Assembly: GCA_004794785.1 (NCBI GenBank)
Contig: SJOL01006491.1
Coordinates: forward strand, 200,683 to 264,682
Source: Opisthorchis felineus
Lineage: Eukaryota > Platyhelminthes > Trematoda > Opisthorchiida > Opisthorchiidae
Length of the DNA stretch: 64,000 nucleotides
Reading direction: 5' to 3'
The notes under the pieces are model-generated. The model saw only the letters and a program-made list of their open reading frames with translations, was not told the origin of the DNA and did not search any database. This document shows, in pieces, positions 1 through 12,016 of the stretch; positions within the stretch are counted from its first letter, which is position 1; the number at the start of each line of letters is the position of its first letter. Made by a program: the position numbers and the translations under genes.

Positions 1-1797
1 GTGGCTGCCAGACGTAAGCAGACATGATTGTGCACCATTCATGGTCTCTGCAGATGAGGACAAATACCAAAAATATGGGGAAGTTGGCCACTTTAAGATT
101 GAAGTGGGTGGTCATCCTATGACATTAATTTCGTACCTAAATTACAGTGGGCCACCAAAATACATTCGTCCGCATGATCATCGCCAACATGGCAATTCAA
201 TCTGTGGAAGAGATACTTTAATGATCATACTCCGTAACATGGATAGTGACTATTAAGCTGTTGGAGTAAGTGGAGCAACTAGCCGCATATTTCTAGACTA
301 GGCTAGTATTAAAACTAGGAACATCACAGGCGAAGTCAGCACAACGAGCGGAAATGAGCGTTTCAAACTATACATACTAGGCAAGAGTGCAATTAAGTGT
401 GACAGGAAGGTAAAACTGGAGTAGAGATTTCGCAGCAAGTATCTATCATTATCAGAAGATTCATGGAGCAAAACAAATGAAAGGGTCTAATGTCATTCGT
501 TCCTTCAACACTATTAGATTTGATCAGGAGATTATGTGAAGCAACAGATATGTAGATCTTCGGTTTGCATTAGATGATATGCGAAAGGCATTGACAAGTG
601 AAGAAAATCATCACATTTTGACCAAACGCGCCATGTTACGGTAGCAATGAAAAATATATTTGTATGGCAGCACGCTTTCTATGCAAACCGTTTGTAGACG
701 GCTATCCGCCACGCTTTTAGAATGGCCGTGTTGCAGGGAAGCGAACTTATTTCACTGCATACGATAGTATATATGCAGTCATCAGTGGTCTGCGCACCGA
801 AAAAGCACGTCTGCACTTTAAAAATCCACGTAATCTGCTTCTGTCAAGTTCTCTACTTTTAGGACCCCCTATTGTCCACTGCAGTCATTTAACTAACTGC
901 TCAACGGTTTGTGTTCCTGAATACAGAGCAGCAAACCTGGATCCGTGGCTGGTGAACAAGCTTGTCGAACGTACCTGGGAAACAAATGTACCCCACACAA
1001 CGGAACTGACTACTACTTTTGCAAGTGTGCAGAAAACTGGGTTCATGATTCGACATTCCCCTTTCCCAATTGTTATAAAAGAAGAAGCATTTGTGATCGG
1101 GTAAGTGCAGTGGATGTCCAGGCATAAAGTAACGTTTGGATTTTAAATTACTTGTTTAGCGGTGGCTCGCTCTCTTTTAGCGATTTCGCCGAAAGAGCTG
1201 TCTAATTTTTGTTCATTTCACCTACTCGACTGTAATCGGTAGTGTGAAATTTGCGTGCCTCGTAAGCTCGGTGCATCCGTTGAATTTATCGATCCCTTTT
1301 GTAGTTTTCGGGAATCCTTGTCCACTGGAGGTTTAACTCGTCTATCAGAGTACTTTATCCCACTACAGAACTAGCTAAACGTTAACCGGTTGTTTCCAAT
1401 ATGCTCCAGCACTGCTGTCAATGAAGATGATAACAACAGTGATGGTGACGATTAGGCAGCTAGCGTCGGTGACAAATACGGAAAGTACGCATTTGAGCAA
1501 TTCACACTGATTTTCTCCACCAAATGATTCTGGAATCTTAAATGATTTGCAACTGACCATATTCACACATTGTTTATGGCTCAAATAGTTTCCTTACTGA
1601 GATGTGAGTTTACCTAGTGCCGCTCCAAATGTTTACGACTTTGTTGCCGCAATTTAACCCTGGCTTTCTAAAAAGAACTTCTCAACTGAAACGTGGACAA
1701 GGCTAGCTCATATGTGAAACAGTGTGGTTTCTTCTTGACACGGTGTGCTACTCATAATGGTGAGGATATCCTATAGGTGAGGTTCAGTCATCGTCAT

Positions 1798-1830
<33 letters not shown>

Positions 1831-4800
1831 TAAAAACCGCGTACTGGCCGTGCAGTGGTTCTAGCTGCCAGAGTTTCGTCCACTGTGGGGTAAATAGCTG
1901 CGCATTGGAGGCGGTAGCTGATATAACTGATGCGTAAATACCGGGTTGCTAGTCAACTTTCCACTGGGGGGATTGGGATGAGAGTCATGCATTAAAGTCA
2001 ATACGTTGGATGCACGATCGCATTGGAGGCACAACTGAGACATGTCTGACAATGCCCCCTACCATTGATGTGTCCCTCATCATGGCCCCCATCCACGGAG
2101 GCGGCAATGACCAGCGTAGATGAGCTTGCTGGTAATGGCTTCCATAAATCGCTGCCAAGTCCGTTGAGTCTCATAGTAAAGCCCAAGATGTTCTGCAATT
2201 TAGTGTATTCCACCAATACAGCATATTGATTGCGTGGGGTGCGATGGTCTCGAGAATAGATTTAAAGATAAACTATCACACTATTCACCGAATAAACTAA
2301 GAATAGCCTTGTGAGAAAGTGTGGAACCGCATAAATCACTCAATAAGATATTTGAGCCATAAAATACAATGCACCACATCGCTGTGTGAGATTCTTTAAA
2401 TTTGCTAACATCACTGGCATTATAGGTCAAGATAGAGAGATCAGGTAATGTTCATCTGAGACCAAAAAAGCTAGCATTTTTTCAACTCCTAATGGGTTCG
2501 GGAAAGCGGCAAAATTTTTCCTCAATGCTGTCAGCCCCCATTTGTTAAATATCAAACAACGGAGACGACGGCGCCCTTAGATTTTTTGACTGATCCACTG
2601 TTTGACGCCCAATGTAACGAGTCATGGGAAAGCCAACACTTCCTGTTTAGAATGTCATCACATCAGGCTATCATACACCTGTTCGACGAATTGTTCCATT
2701 CCACACTGACAATGCCACTAAATTCTACAATGTCTGATCTCTGCTGAAAACGCTGTGCAAGCAACCGAATGTAATGCGTTCAAAATGCGTAGTAAGTCAA
2801 CTTTGAATAAAAGTCACCTAACCGTTGTCAGGTCCGAAAAGGGGGAATGAATTGAAGACACAGTAATCTATTTTATTGTACATCCCTTAGGTGATCTGCC
2901 ATAACCGTGGTACGTGTGTGGGTTCCTCCGACCAAAGAGCGTTCCTTTGCCTATGCGAGTATGGATGGCATGGTCGACTGTGTGAATTGCCCGATGTTCG
3001 TCATTGGTAAGTTGGCATTTGGAGTGACTACTATCTCGAATGGAACAATGTAAATCAAATACGAGGAACCGTTCGTTTCATTATATGCCACACACTAAGG
3101 CTGACACTCTATTAGCAACAGCAAACGAAGAAATCATTCGGTATTTACTTTTTCTGCATTACTTACAAGTGAGTTGTAATCGAAACATTTTCGAGTATTC
3201 TTCGTTCTGAGTTTATGACCACAAGGATTCATTAGAAACGATATCATTCATAAATAGATCAGTCATCGGAAAATGACCAGGTTTGTCCAATATGAAGCAG
3301 TCAGTGGAAATTAAGAAATGAACCTCACCAAAATCTGCTGGTAACTTTTCTCAGAAACAACAGTCTACTAAGGAATAAACAGAAACTCCAATAGATATTT
3401 TATTCTGTAAGTGAAATCTCCCTATGACAAAAAGCCGTGGTATCGAAGACTAACCAAACTGTTGATCGGCTGGTCTTAGCCGTATATTCTGTCTTACAGG
3501 GCTTGCATAACCGTGGACTTTCGTGAGAAGAACACTGCTGACGATTTTCAATGAAGGTGAACTGGCTTTATCTGTAAAGCCAGTTCACCTTCATTGAAAA
3601 TCTAGGCTTCCAGGCTTTTCGACAAGGACTGGTTTCATTTACTCGAGGGGAACTTCAACAAAGTATTTTCACCTGTCGTTATATTACCAACAGTCTAGGG
3701 GGAGTGTGTTTGACGCATAACCTGCAGGCAGTCTTCTTTTATTTGACCAACTGTTTGACAAACAATTGGTCTGGTGCCGAATGGCTATGCCGCAAAAATG
3801 CTGTCACCCACTGGTCGTGGAAGGATCCTATGTATGACTTGTTGGCAAGCATTTCCATGCCCGCAGCCTCCGGAACACGTGCCCGCTCAAGGATTAAGCG
3901 TGGTAAATAACATTTAGTGTGGGATTTGGTTTTACAATGTTTTGGCAAATTTGGCACAAGTTGGCCACTGTCTGGTGATCAAAATTTTACTTGATTATGA
4001 TGGGAGACTCGGATGCATATAGCTGAATCTCTCGTTCTTGGTGGCCCGCTTCAACTGTATATGTTGCACCAAGTAGAACGATGTGTTGAACATAAGAACT
4101 CGGAGACCGCGACCACCTGATGAGCCCCAAGAAGGCCAAAACCAGTAACCCAGTAAGTAATGTGCTAAGTTTTATTTGATTATATTTTGGGCTCCGACTA
4201 ATTCTGTGTTGAAACAATCGTTGAACAGTGGTGAACAGGGACAAGTTTTGAGACGCATTATTCTACAGCGAAAATGCACACCGGCTTGCGTTCAGTAATT
4301 TGTTGTTTGCACAGGCACCAACAACTCAGTGAAATAATGGATAAACACCAAATTGCACCTCACCTGGGGGAATTCGTCAAACCTGGCTCCGTTTTACGTA
4401 GTGCTTACCACTGCTGTGAATCGATGCCAATTCCACCAATATTTTGTACATACCCTGGGCATACAAACGAAACAGTTTTAAGTGCCAGTCAAATAAGACA
4501 TTGACATAGCCGACTCACGTACGCGCTTAAAATATGGTTCTACCTGGGTTCTGTCAATCCGGTGCCGTTTACACTCCACAATGTTCATTATTGGAACGAG
4601 AATAGACCACCTTCTAAGATGCTTTGGTTTACAATGTAGTCACTTTTTGACTGATGAAAACGATGCACTTCGATTTAGAAGTGGTTTCGTAAAGGTTACA
4701 GATTTAGATGCTGAATTGTGCAGGCTATTAGCCGTCTATCTTAGCTACCTTAGTATAAATCTCCTCGCACAAGTGATTGTAAGCTTGAACACCTAGCAGT

Positions 4801-7255
4801 TGTAATTATGAGCCTTGATGGGACTTCCTTCGATGGTCGTCTGCCTGAAGTTAGTGTAACATTGATATCTCTCGGACTGATATATATCTCCGTCTTACAC
4901 GTTGTTTTTGACAAGCTCTTGTGAATAATTATTTGCACAGGTTACCTTGGGGTCCGTGGACGCTGTGTTCTGCTCCTCTGTGTGGTGGGAGGGGTTGGCA
5001 TAGCCGTACGAGAGAGTGTCGTGTGCCAGTCAACAATGTCACAGGTGTCGGTCAATGTCAAGGGAACTCGGTCGAGTTTCGACCCTGTCGGAGTGGGTAG
5101 GTTTCCCACAATGATTTACTTTAGTACACTGCACCGACAGGTACTGCAAATCTCCTGCAAACCTCCTCAACACATCGTCATAGTCAACCTGTCGCACGTC
5201 ACACAATCAACCAAGTTATCAAGTGTCATATACAAAACTATATACACATAGTGTGGGATAAGTGGCATAAGTGATAAATTAGTTCATATGATGTCGCTTG
5301 GTTATTCGGCTACGTTACCGAAAATTAAAGTACAACCACTGAATCGCGTCAGTCATCGTCCGGATAATGGTATGAACAGAAAAAACAGTGGGAAGAAACA
5401 GAAATGATCACAGGTGATCACTGCGCGCAAATGATTTCAGAACCACTTGAATTTTTTCGCGGTCATTGGTCAGAAACCCATTTTGATGATCAGACCGGAT
5501 AACCAAAGACCCTGAGAACACCACGAAGCTGCATCAAATTATCACTAACTGGTAGCTGATACCTGTGACAACACGTGAATGGTTGTTCTCTGAAACTAAG
5601 TATGCTACTCGCGCTTTTTGGGAAACAATTTTGAATTTTTGAACCAAGCGCGTAGCAACCGTATAAGTCTGCTTAAGATTATTTTGTAATAAATCGAAAT
5701 GGAACAGCGGATGGAAATAAGATCAAGTCGTTAAACTTTGGTGCTTATTTGGCGAAGGGTCAGTACCCATCCAGTAATGAGCTGGAATTGTAGAAAAACA
5801 AAGAATAGGTCGGTATGTGATGGTTGTTTTCATCTGGTTACAGCTGAGTGATCTTTCTAAAGTTGGAAACATAAAGAGGCTTTATTTCATGACCAAATAT
5901 TTCCCTTTTTATTCCCAGCGCCATTGTTAATGTGCAGTAGTAACTAACTGTAAAGTTTCAGTCAATTTTCTTAGAATGACGCAGATTCGACCAGCCTATG
6001 TATATGAATCAAGCGATTGTCTTTAGGTGGTCAAAACTATATTGGAATAAATAGTTCTGGATAATCGTATATTGATTTAGTCTCAGAATAAAATGTGAAG
6101 GATGTGGAATAGCCCCATTAATGCTTCTCGGTGAAAATGTTGGGGTTTGAAAGTAATTAACTAAAGAGCGTGAAGTCCTGACCATTTAGAGTGACCTTCA
6201 TCAGTAAACTGCTTTCTGCAGCGCATTGTGGGCAATAAATTCCGTTGGTTCATTATGTAATGGCCACCTTTTGGTCATGACCGTTAGCTCAGGAACTGGA
6301 TATAAGGATAAAATGCAGTTGTTCCCATAAGGTCAAATTAATTTATCGGGCAAAGTTAGCTTCGTGCCTGCGGTAGCCACTGCGTCATAGATTTATGTTG
6401 CAAGATAGAGTTGCATATTGGCTATCGTATAGGTATTGTGTGATTGTGTGGAGATAAGGCGTTCTGTCGGAAGTCATTCAAACCCAGTGTTTTCTGATTT
6501 CGTTAGATATCGGTGTGGAGGCTGGTGGAAATTGCCTCGCCTACTCTTTTAAGGAACTCCTGCCTCGAGCTCTGCTTGCGTCTTTGCTATTCTTACCTTT
6601 CAGTCTGGATTGCTCGTTGTTGCTTTGCCTCCATTCATTACATTCTTTCAAGCATATGATATAAAGGTGTTTTATAGTACTATGTCTTTCGTAAGTACGC
6701 TGGGAGACTTGAGCATCTTCTCCGGGTGTATCTGAGCTGGACACAGAACTACACACTACGCCGTACTGTTTGTTACCTCCATATTAAAAATGTAGCATCT
6801 GTCCTAGCTTCGTGAATGTGAATCCAATGGAATATAATCTCATTCATATACGTCACCAAATCTTCCGAGGCAGCATCAAGCTTTCGAGCAGTTACCAGTG
6901 AAGAGGTGATTATGGATTGTCTGTCGGTAAAAATCGGCCAACCAATTCAGTCAGCCATCCTGCTTGTGGATTAGTCGATTTCAGAAACTGGAACATTTCT
7001 GGTACGCACAACCCACGATAGGGAGGTTTCACGAGAAATAAGCTAAATCTCTAACTAATAAGAAATCAACAACAGTTGATCGTTGTCATTATTACTTGCT
7101 GTTATTTGTTTCTTCTCAACTTTCCTAGGTGCCCGGATCCTGTCCGAAGTTACGTACCAATGATAAAGCTGATAATCTTTTTTGGTTGTTGCCTGCTGAC
7201 ACTACAAGCTTCAGTTGGATTTATATACCTTCTCTTGAAAATGGAATACTTGTAA
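1..7255 (+). CDS. EGF/EGF/TSP1 single-pass membrane protein gene, 5'-partial
   Basis: Gene model built from exons at 927-1100, 2891-3006, 4941-5096 and 7129-7255; the gene starts upstream of the window. Splice phases agree at every join (0, 2, 2). Independent support comes from domain cysteines split by introns: the first cysteine of the second EGF is at the end of the 927 exon and the last cysteine of the TSP1 repeat is at the start of the 7129 exon. The visible product has part of one EGF-like domain, a complete EGF-like domain, one TSP1 repeat and a terminal transmembrane helix with a tail of about five residues. Such proteins act at the cell surface in adhesion or ligand binding (family knowledge); the exact orthologue is not recognised. 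A possible upstream exon ends at base 13, where gtaagc follows a phase-0 end reading WLPD. An ATTAAA at 7314-7319 could be the poly(A) signal. Confidence 0.75.
927..1100 (+). CDS. Exon: EGF-like domain 1 and first cysteine of EGF 2
   Basis: The acceptor follows a ctaac branch-like site and tacag; the donor is CGG|gtaagt. The frame gives cysteines in ACR, NKC, FCKC and PNC, the C-x7-C-x10-C-x-C pattern of EGF-like modules, then SIC, which supplies the first cysteine of the next EGF. The exon starts and ends at codon boundaries. An in-frame stop at 918-920 shows the upstream sequence is intronic. The first cysteine of EGF 1 must lie in an upstream exon. Two further AG dinucleotides within five bases leave the exact start slightly uncertain. 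Confidence 0.8.
1787..1830. repeat. (ATC)n/(AGC)n microsatellite, RTE tail
   Basis: About eight ATC units with a GTC interruption, then four AGC units. Read on the minus strand it is the (GAT)n 3' tail of the adjacent RTE fragment. Confidence 0.9.
1787..2215 (-). mobile_element. RTE-type LINE, 3' end of reverse-transcriptase ORF with (GAT)n tail
   Basis: On the minus strand the region reads TWQRFMEAITSK, then HCRLRGWGP, then ALSDMSQ in shifting frames. This matches the C-terminal end of fluke RTE ORF2 proteins ([23 protein letters not shown], family knowledge). Frameshifts and stops make it a dead copy. It ends toward lower coordinates in a (GAT)n tract at 1787-1830, the same kind of tail as the copy at 37 kb. 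It is heavily 5'-truncated and lies in an intron of the EGF/TSP1 gene, antisense to it. Confidence 0.65.
2891..3006 (+). CDS. Exon: EGF-like domain 2
   Basis: The acceptor ends cccttag and the donor is TG|gtaagt. The frame reads VICHNRGTCVG then FLCLCEYGWHGRLC, a textbook EGF ending (C-x-C-x-x-G-W-x-G-x-x-C). With SIC from the previous exon all six cysteines are present. The exon enters in phase 0 and leaves after two bases of a TGG codon that the TSP1 exon completes. Confidence 0.88.
3543..3602. repeat. Perfect 28-base inverted repeat, 4-base loop
   Basis: Bases 3543-3570 and 3575-3602 are exact reverse complements (28 of 28), separated by tctg. The DNA or an intron transcript could fold into a perfect hairpin. 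No transposase or target-site duplication is evident. Confidence 0.97.
4040..4200 (-). repeat. Dispersed repeat, CTCATCAGG-core family, copy a
   Basis: The minus strand carries the core TTGGGGCTCATCAGGTGG (core about 4116-4143), shared with copies near 53.34, 52.53 and 59.54 kb. The boundaries are approximate. It lies in the intron before the TSP1 exon. Confidence 0.5.
4941..5096 (+). CDS. Exon: thrombospondin type 1 repeat
   Basis: The acceptor is tttgcacag and the donor is GG|gtaggt. After the first base completes a tryptophan codon the frame reads LPWGPWTLCS, then LCGGRGWHSRTREC, then GQC and FRPC. This is the TSP1 layout: W-x-x-W (a C-mannosylation motif in the family), CGGxG, an R-layer arginine series and ordered cysteines. 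Five of six cysteines are in this exon; the sixth is on the next. The usual O-fucosylation motif is not kept exactly (CSAPLCG). Confidence 0.9.
5097..7128 (+). other. Intron, nothing recognised
   Basis: Intron between the TSP1 exon and the transmembrane exon. I see no further domain and no recognised repeat in it. Confidence 0.65.
7129..7255 (+). CDS. Terminal exon: last TSP1 cysteine, transmembrane helix, stop
   Basis: A strong pyrimidine tract ending tttcctag precedes the exon. Its first base completes the glycine codon left open by the TSP1 exon, then the frame reads CPDPVRSYVP, giving the sixth TSP1 cysteine in the usual C-x3-C-P ending. About 22 hydrophobic residues follow (from KLIIFF to IYLLL), then KMEYL and TAA at 7253-7255. 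The helix begins almost directly after the TSP1 fold and leaves almost no cytoplasmic tail, so signalling would need a partner protein (inference). Confidence 0.82.
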
Positions 7256-7313
7256 ATTGGCGTCGCATTTAATTGTTTATTCGATTCATATTCAAATAGC
7301 AATGTTTGTTCCA

Positions 7314-7319
7314 ATTAAA
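7314..7319 (+). promoter_or_regulatory. Possible poly(A) signal ATTAAA
   Basis: ATTAAA lies about 60 bases after the stop codon of the EGF/TSP1 gene. It is the common variant signal; no AATAAA is closer. Confidence 0.35.
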
Positions 7320-7504
7320 ACCAATTTTTCGATATGCATGTCTCAAACCAAAGAATTTTCATGGTCACTGTTGTAAAACGGACATAGGCGCCAGTCAGCC
7401 TTGCAGTTTCAAGGAACCAGTTATAGGTAATGGTGATGATGATGAAGTGGAGAACGGAAACATTACAACAGAACTCCCGAGAATAACGTGGTCCGAGTCC
7501 CCCT

Positions 7505-7699
7505 GTGTCGCCTAACAGGTCCTTATTTACACGGGGATTATCTTCTAAAACAGTGTATCACAGTAGGACAAACGTAAGGAGTGCGTTTCAAGCTCCTCTG
7601 TTTAGTGCTCCTAGTCTGCTGAATGACTTGCCTCCTAAGAGTCTCCTATACAGAGCCTTTTGTGCACAGATAATGAAGACTCACCACTTGCAAGAGTAA
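7505..7699 (+). pseudogene. Possible LINE reverse-transcriptase tail remnant
   Basis: The open frame reads RTNVRSAFQAPLF, then LLNDLPPKSLL and RAFCAQI. This resembles the end of non-LTR reverse transcriptases, where R-x-x-x-F-x-x-R and W-N-x-L-P motifs are usual. The tryptophan of WNxLP is replaced by leucine and no upstream catalytic part is seen. Similarity is weak. Confidence 0.25.
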
Positions 7700-10600
7700 A
7701 CGCATCAAACTGGTTTCACATATCTTTTCCATTCATCTGATACTAGGTTAATAGAGATGACGAGGCTCCTGGTGGAATGGAGTTTCACTTTTCGTTTCAC
7801 AAATCATCTGCTGTTGGATCTTGACCGAAATGCTGATCCACGAAACTTCAGAAGAGTCAGGAATCAACGGTTTTAATATCATATTATAAGTTTACGTTAA
7901 GTGACACGGCCATTGCAAAAGGCATCTCTCCTTGTGTTCATTCATCACTGGCATTACGGATTCAACTCCCCGAACTGGAAGCTGTCTGCCTGTAAATTAT
8001 GAGCATTTGTTCGGTGCTACTTACATCAGAAAAGAAACGTAACTGAATATCTGAGCGTTGGAATCTCAAGACAGCTTGCATGTTGCATACTGTGTGGTGA
8101 CTGTGCTAGATCGGATCAAAATTGAGTTTGGATTACAACACCGCCTCATTCAGGAATGGTAGTAGGGAAAGAGCAGTTAAACGAAATCTGGAGCAGGGCG
8201 CCCCCTTATTAGCACCACTTTGGGCGACGAAAATGTCGTGAATATCGAGGAGGTAAAATTCATTACAGACTAAGACTTAACAGAAATTTTGCAAAGGATT
8301 ATGAAAGTTTGGCTCTGAATTCAAGCATTGGTTGAAATAACCGAAGTAAGAATTTTACATAGGTACCCGCAACTGAAAAACAGGCTCTCTGCACAGAGAT
8401 AAATTAGTCCACGGTCACGTTATGTTCCCTCTTTGCCGCCTACCCTAATAACCCCTATTCCAAATCAGGTTAAGCATTGGATGAGTTCTTCGATTCATTC
8501 ATGAGTAAGATAAGCATATGAAAAGGAGAACAGCTTGCATGCATCAGTCCGTAAAAAACCCGCGCACACTGGGCTTGTTATAACACTGAGCCATCAACGT
8601 TAGTTTGGTGGCATATCAAAACTCTACGCTGCTAAGCTGCTATTGTAACTCGTTATCCACCGCAGTTCCTAATCCATGCCTGGTTTCGCTGATCAAATGA
8701 AGGCGATTTTGGTGCTTCGGTAGTTAAGGAAGATGGACTGGCTAGAACGAGGTTTTCTCAGAATTAGTCTGAGACGGATGCGCAGTTATGGTGAAAAAAA
8801 TGGGAACGGAGTTAAATGTCTCACCATTCTGACCGGTTCAAAAGCTTAGTGGGAGCTCACTGTTCGAAAACGATGTCATGCGAGTGCGGTAGTGATCGTA
8901 CTGTGAAACCTCATCTACTACATTCTAACTGTTTGACTTATGCGATCGAGGAATTTCCCATGGTGATGTCAAAACGGTAGCTAACCGGAAGCTTGGCTGC
9001 AACATCCACAAAACCTGAATGAAGCACGAGGGCTGAGATATTGTCAGGCTACTCAAGCTTAGACAAAGCAATCAAGAATCCAATGTTGGTTTCGAACCAA
9101 AAAATCCAGCCAGTAGTTTGGTACAGGGTAATTGCTGAACTCACTCGAACTCAAGCAAAAAATGGACCAATTCTCAACTTGAAACAAGAAATGTCGGATA
9201 CTCTGACGGTAGGAAAAATGTAGAAAGTGGTTAACTTTTGTGAGCCATCCGTAGGAAGAAGGAAGTTATTTTAGCTTGGTAAAGTCAATTTACTTACAGT
9301 TAGATGCTTATTGGAGGTAGTTATCTAGAAGTATTTTCAAATGGAGGCTCCGCTCATTTACATGAAATTCCTTTAGGAGAGTTGTGGAGACACTACTCAA
9401 TAGGGGTAGTTGACCCTGAGTGATGGATTATGAGGCGCAAAGGATCGACTGCGAACATATAGGAACTGATTCACCATATATCTGAGGGTTTGGATAATCG
9501 TAAATATCACATACAGTCGTTAACTTAAGGGCAATTCGGCTTAACCTCACTGATTGAGGTTATAAGAAAATTGGTCTGGATTGACAAAAACTCTAACACT
9601 TATTGTATCATCCAGCTAAACAAGTATAGTCTGTCATTCTGGCCGTAAAATTAAGGGGGCATTAAAAATGTGGGTGTTGTCTCCTGAGAGTACAGATTAA
9701 GTGCCGGTAGATGCACAGCTTTTGTGTGTTTTTGACATAGCCAAATACGTTGGAATATCGGTAGCGCACTGAAGGTGTCTCGTCGGACGAAACGTCTGCA
9801 AATCAGTTGTCAAGCTCGGAGAACGGATCAACAGCCACCTGATCAATTAACAGGTAGCCGAATATCTCACAGCAGAACAGCGAAGAGGCTTCATTTCTGA
9901 TGAAACTCGTTAATTGCCGCAAAAATTCATCCGATTACAACCCTGTGGAGGAGAAATCAGAGACGAAAATGTTACAGATTCGTTTCTTTTGCATTAAAAG
10001 TAATATCACGGTGACCAGTTTGATCAGCCGAGAATGTCCATTTGATGTCATGGATATCCCCGCTGCGCTACCCCGCGACACCATGGCCCGATTGTTCTCC
10101 AGTTAGATCGGCTTGTTCCATAGCTCTTTAGGGTAATAATTTTGAAAACTCACTTTGCTTGAAGTGTCTTTTATGGTGCTGCTGAATGTAAGGGAGCCTC
10201 TGGTTCCAAGAATTTGTGAAATTGAGGTAGTGCAGCCTGACAACTGGGGTTTCAAGAGCTTTTAACATCTTGATATCTGGAAAATGAACCCACGGTCTGC
10301 TGCTTAGTTAAATCACCGTCTTGATGATATACCCCTACAAAATTACTAGCTCCGGTGTAGTCTAAAATCAGCGACTGAAGTTGAGCTGTTTGATTGAGGT
10401 TCTTCTGCTTTTAACTGCTCGGTAACTTGACCACACAACATACGAAAAAGTACAGTCCTGATTTGCTCGGGTCAACTTAATTCCATTAACTTTAACCGAA
10501 GTGTACCTTTCGGAGGTCAGTTATGTTCAAGTACAATGTCTGACAAGGCATGAAGCACTCCAAACTTTTGCTTATTTTTATTCGGCAACACACCAGTGAC

Positions 10601-11340
10601 TGACTGTGAAATAGATTATTCTGAAAGTTTAAAGCATTTCCCAGGGACAGCCAATTGCAATCCTCAATTCTGGGTTGCCTAAGAAATTGCCTTGTGTAGT
10701 ATGACTGGCATATGAACATAGCTGGAACTTAGGCCACTCAACCTATGCTGAAAATGTAAATTGAATCCAAAAATCCCGTATGGGACAACAACCAGATTCT
10801 GACTTCTTAATCATACGGATATCGTCTGGCATTTAATGTACCCGAGAAACAACTGACGTTCCCAAGTCAGGCTTGTTGAATAATGGAATTGCACTTCGGT
10901 ACGATTCAGCTGACTCCCAATAGCGCCAATAATGACAAATATTAATGGCATACGGAGGAACAGGCTTGAAAAAATCAACCCAAATTTCCATCTGTTCCCT
11001 GATGAGATTTTTCTCCCAGAAAGCCTTCTACTAATCTAGGTATGAACAACAAAAGGTCATACTACTCAGCGGTTCGTGAAAAGCAGGATAATATACAGGA
11101 GCATGTGAGAGTAAGCCCATAATAGGTAAAGTTGGCTGGTAATAACACCACATTAGTTCGGACAAACGGTCACCTGGCGGGCGTTCAGGTAGAAAAGTTA
11201 GTGCGAGTGGTTCAACTTTTATTCTCTTAGTAGAAATGGCGTAAATAGAATTATAGACCAGGCTAAAACAAAACAGAATGCTTTGAGTTCTGAACAAATT
11301 TTACCAGCCAATACATGTTGGTGATAAATTATTCACAATT
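7700..11340. other. Intergenic sequence, nothing recognised
   Basis: No conserved motif, RNA gene or clear repeat is seen. Open frames at 9041-9223 and 9900-10106 lack recognisable content. Confidence 0.5.
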
Positions 11341-11917
11341 TCGATTACAGCTGCGCAGCTCAATTGATGGCCACTTTAAACGAGGCTGTCAAGGCCATGC
11401 ATATCAAAGATTTTCTCCTCCTTAGCCAGGAGCAAAATTATATTACAAGTGTCTGTTAAGGCAGGTGATCCGACCACAGGCACTCGAAATAAGCGTTTCA
11501 TCTCGAATGGCTAGGCGAAACGGTGCTTTTGCACACGGAATTTCGGATTGTATAGCACCGCATAATTCTGTAAAGGCCCCTTACGTATTGGCATCATACG
11601 TAAGGTATGTTGCCAACGATTATTACTCGTAGAGATTTGGTGGAAGAAACCCAGTTTTTGTCCGGCGGAACGATTACTTGATCAGTAGATCAATTTAAGC
11701 AAGCAATGGCCTTTAAAGTAAATTTTTGAATAACGCCGCTCCCAAATGTTCCCCAGTGTGTTAACCTGAGATAAATGAAATAAGGACTAAAGGGAGAAAA
11801 CCTTTTAGTATCTTTCGGCTTCATGGATTTAGCACGTTGTAGTTTACTGATTTTTATTTGGAAGGACTTCCTTTGGAGAGAAAGCTTCAGATGACTAAAC
11901 GTTTTTTTTTATTCTAG

Positions 11918-12016
11918 ATCAATATTACTGAATCCCATTCACTTTATAAGAAAAACCAGGAAAAATTAAGTTACGAAAATATGGCTCACGCGGCCGTTCA
12001 ACTGGTTCACAAATGA
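11918..12016 (+). CDS. Candidate terminal exon, unrecognised
   Basis: A very strong acceptor (ctaaac branch-like site, nine T's, then attctag) is followed by a 32-codon frame starting INITESHSLYKK and ending QLVHK with TGA at 12014-12016. The acceptor is among the best in the window, but no homology is recognised and no partner exon was found. It may be chance. Confidence 0.25.
   Translation: MNITESHSLYKKNQEKLSYENMAHAAVQLVHK

Larger units (their letters stand above)
1101..2890 (+). other. Intron carrying an RTE 3' fragment
   Basis: Intron between the two EGF exons. Apart from the minus-strand RTE fragment at about 1787-2215 I see nothing recognisable in it. Confidence 0.7.
3007..4940 (+). 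other. Intron with a hairpin and a dispersed repeat copy
   Basis: Intron between EGF 2 and the TSP1 exon. It holds the perfect inverted repeat at 3543-3602 and a copy of the core repeat near 4116. Open frames inside it have no recognisable content. Confidence 0.7.

Noticed and set aside
2..256. Open frame from the window edge to 256 in the same frame as the presumed upstream exon
   Set aside because: It continues past a good gtaagc donor at 14; the sequence beyond has no EGF-type content. The short exon ending at 13 fits the phase of the next exon, though the longer reading cannot be excluded.
7300..7515. Cysteine-containing frame as another exon of the EGF/TSP1 gene
   Set aside because: Its acceptor gives the wrong phase for the TSP1 exon, and the 7129-7255 exon already completes the domain and ends the protein.
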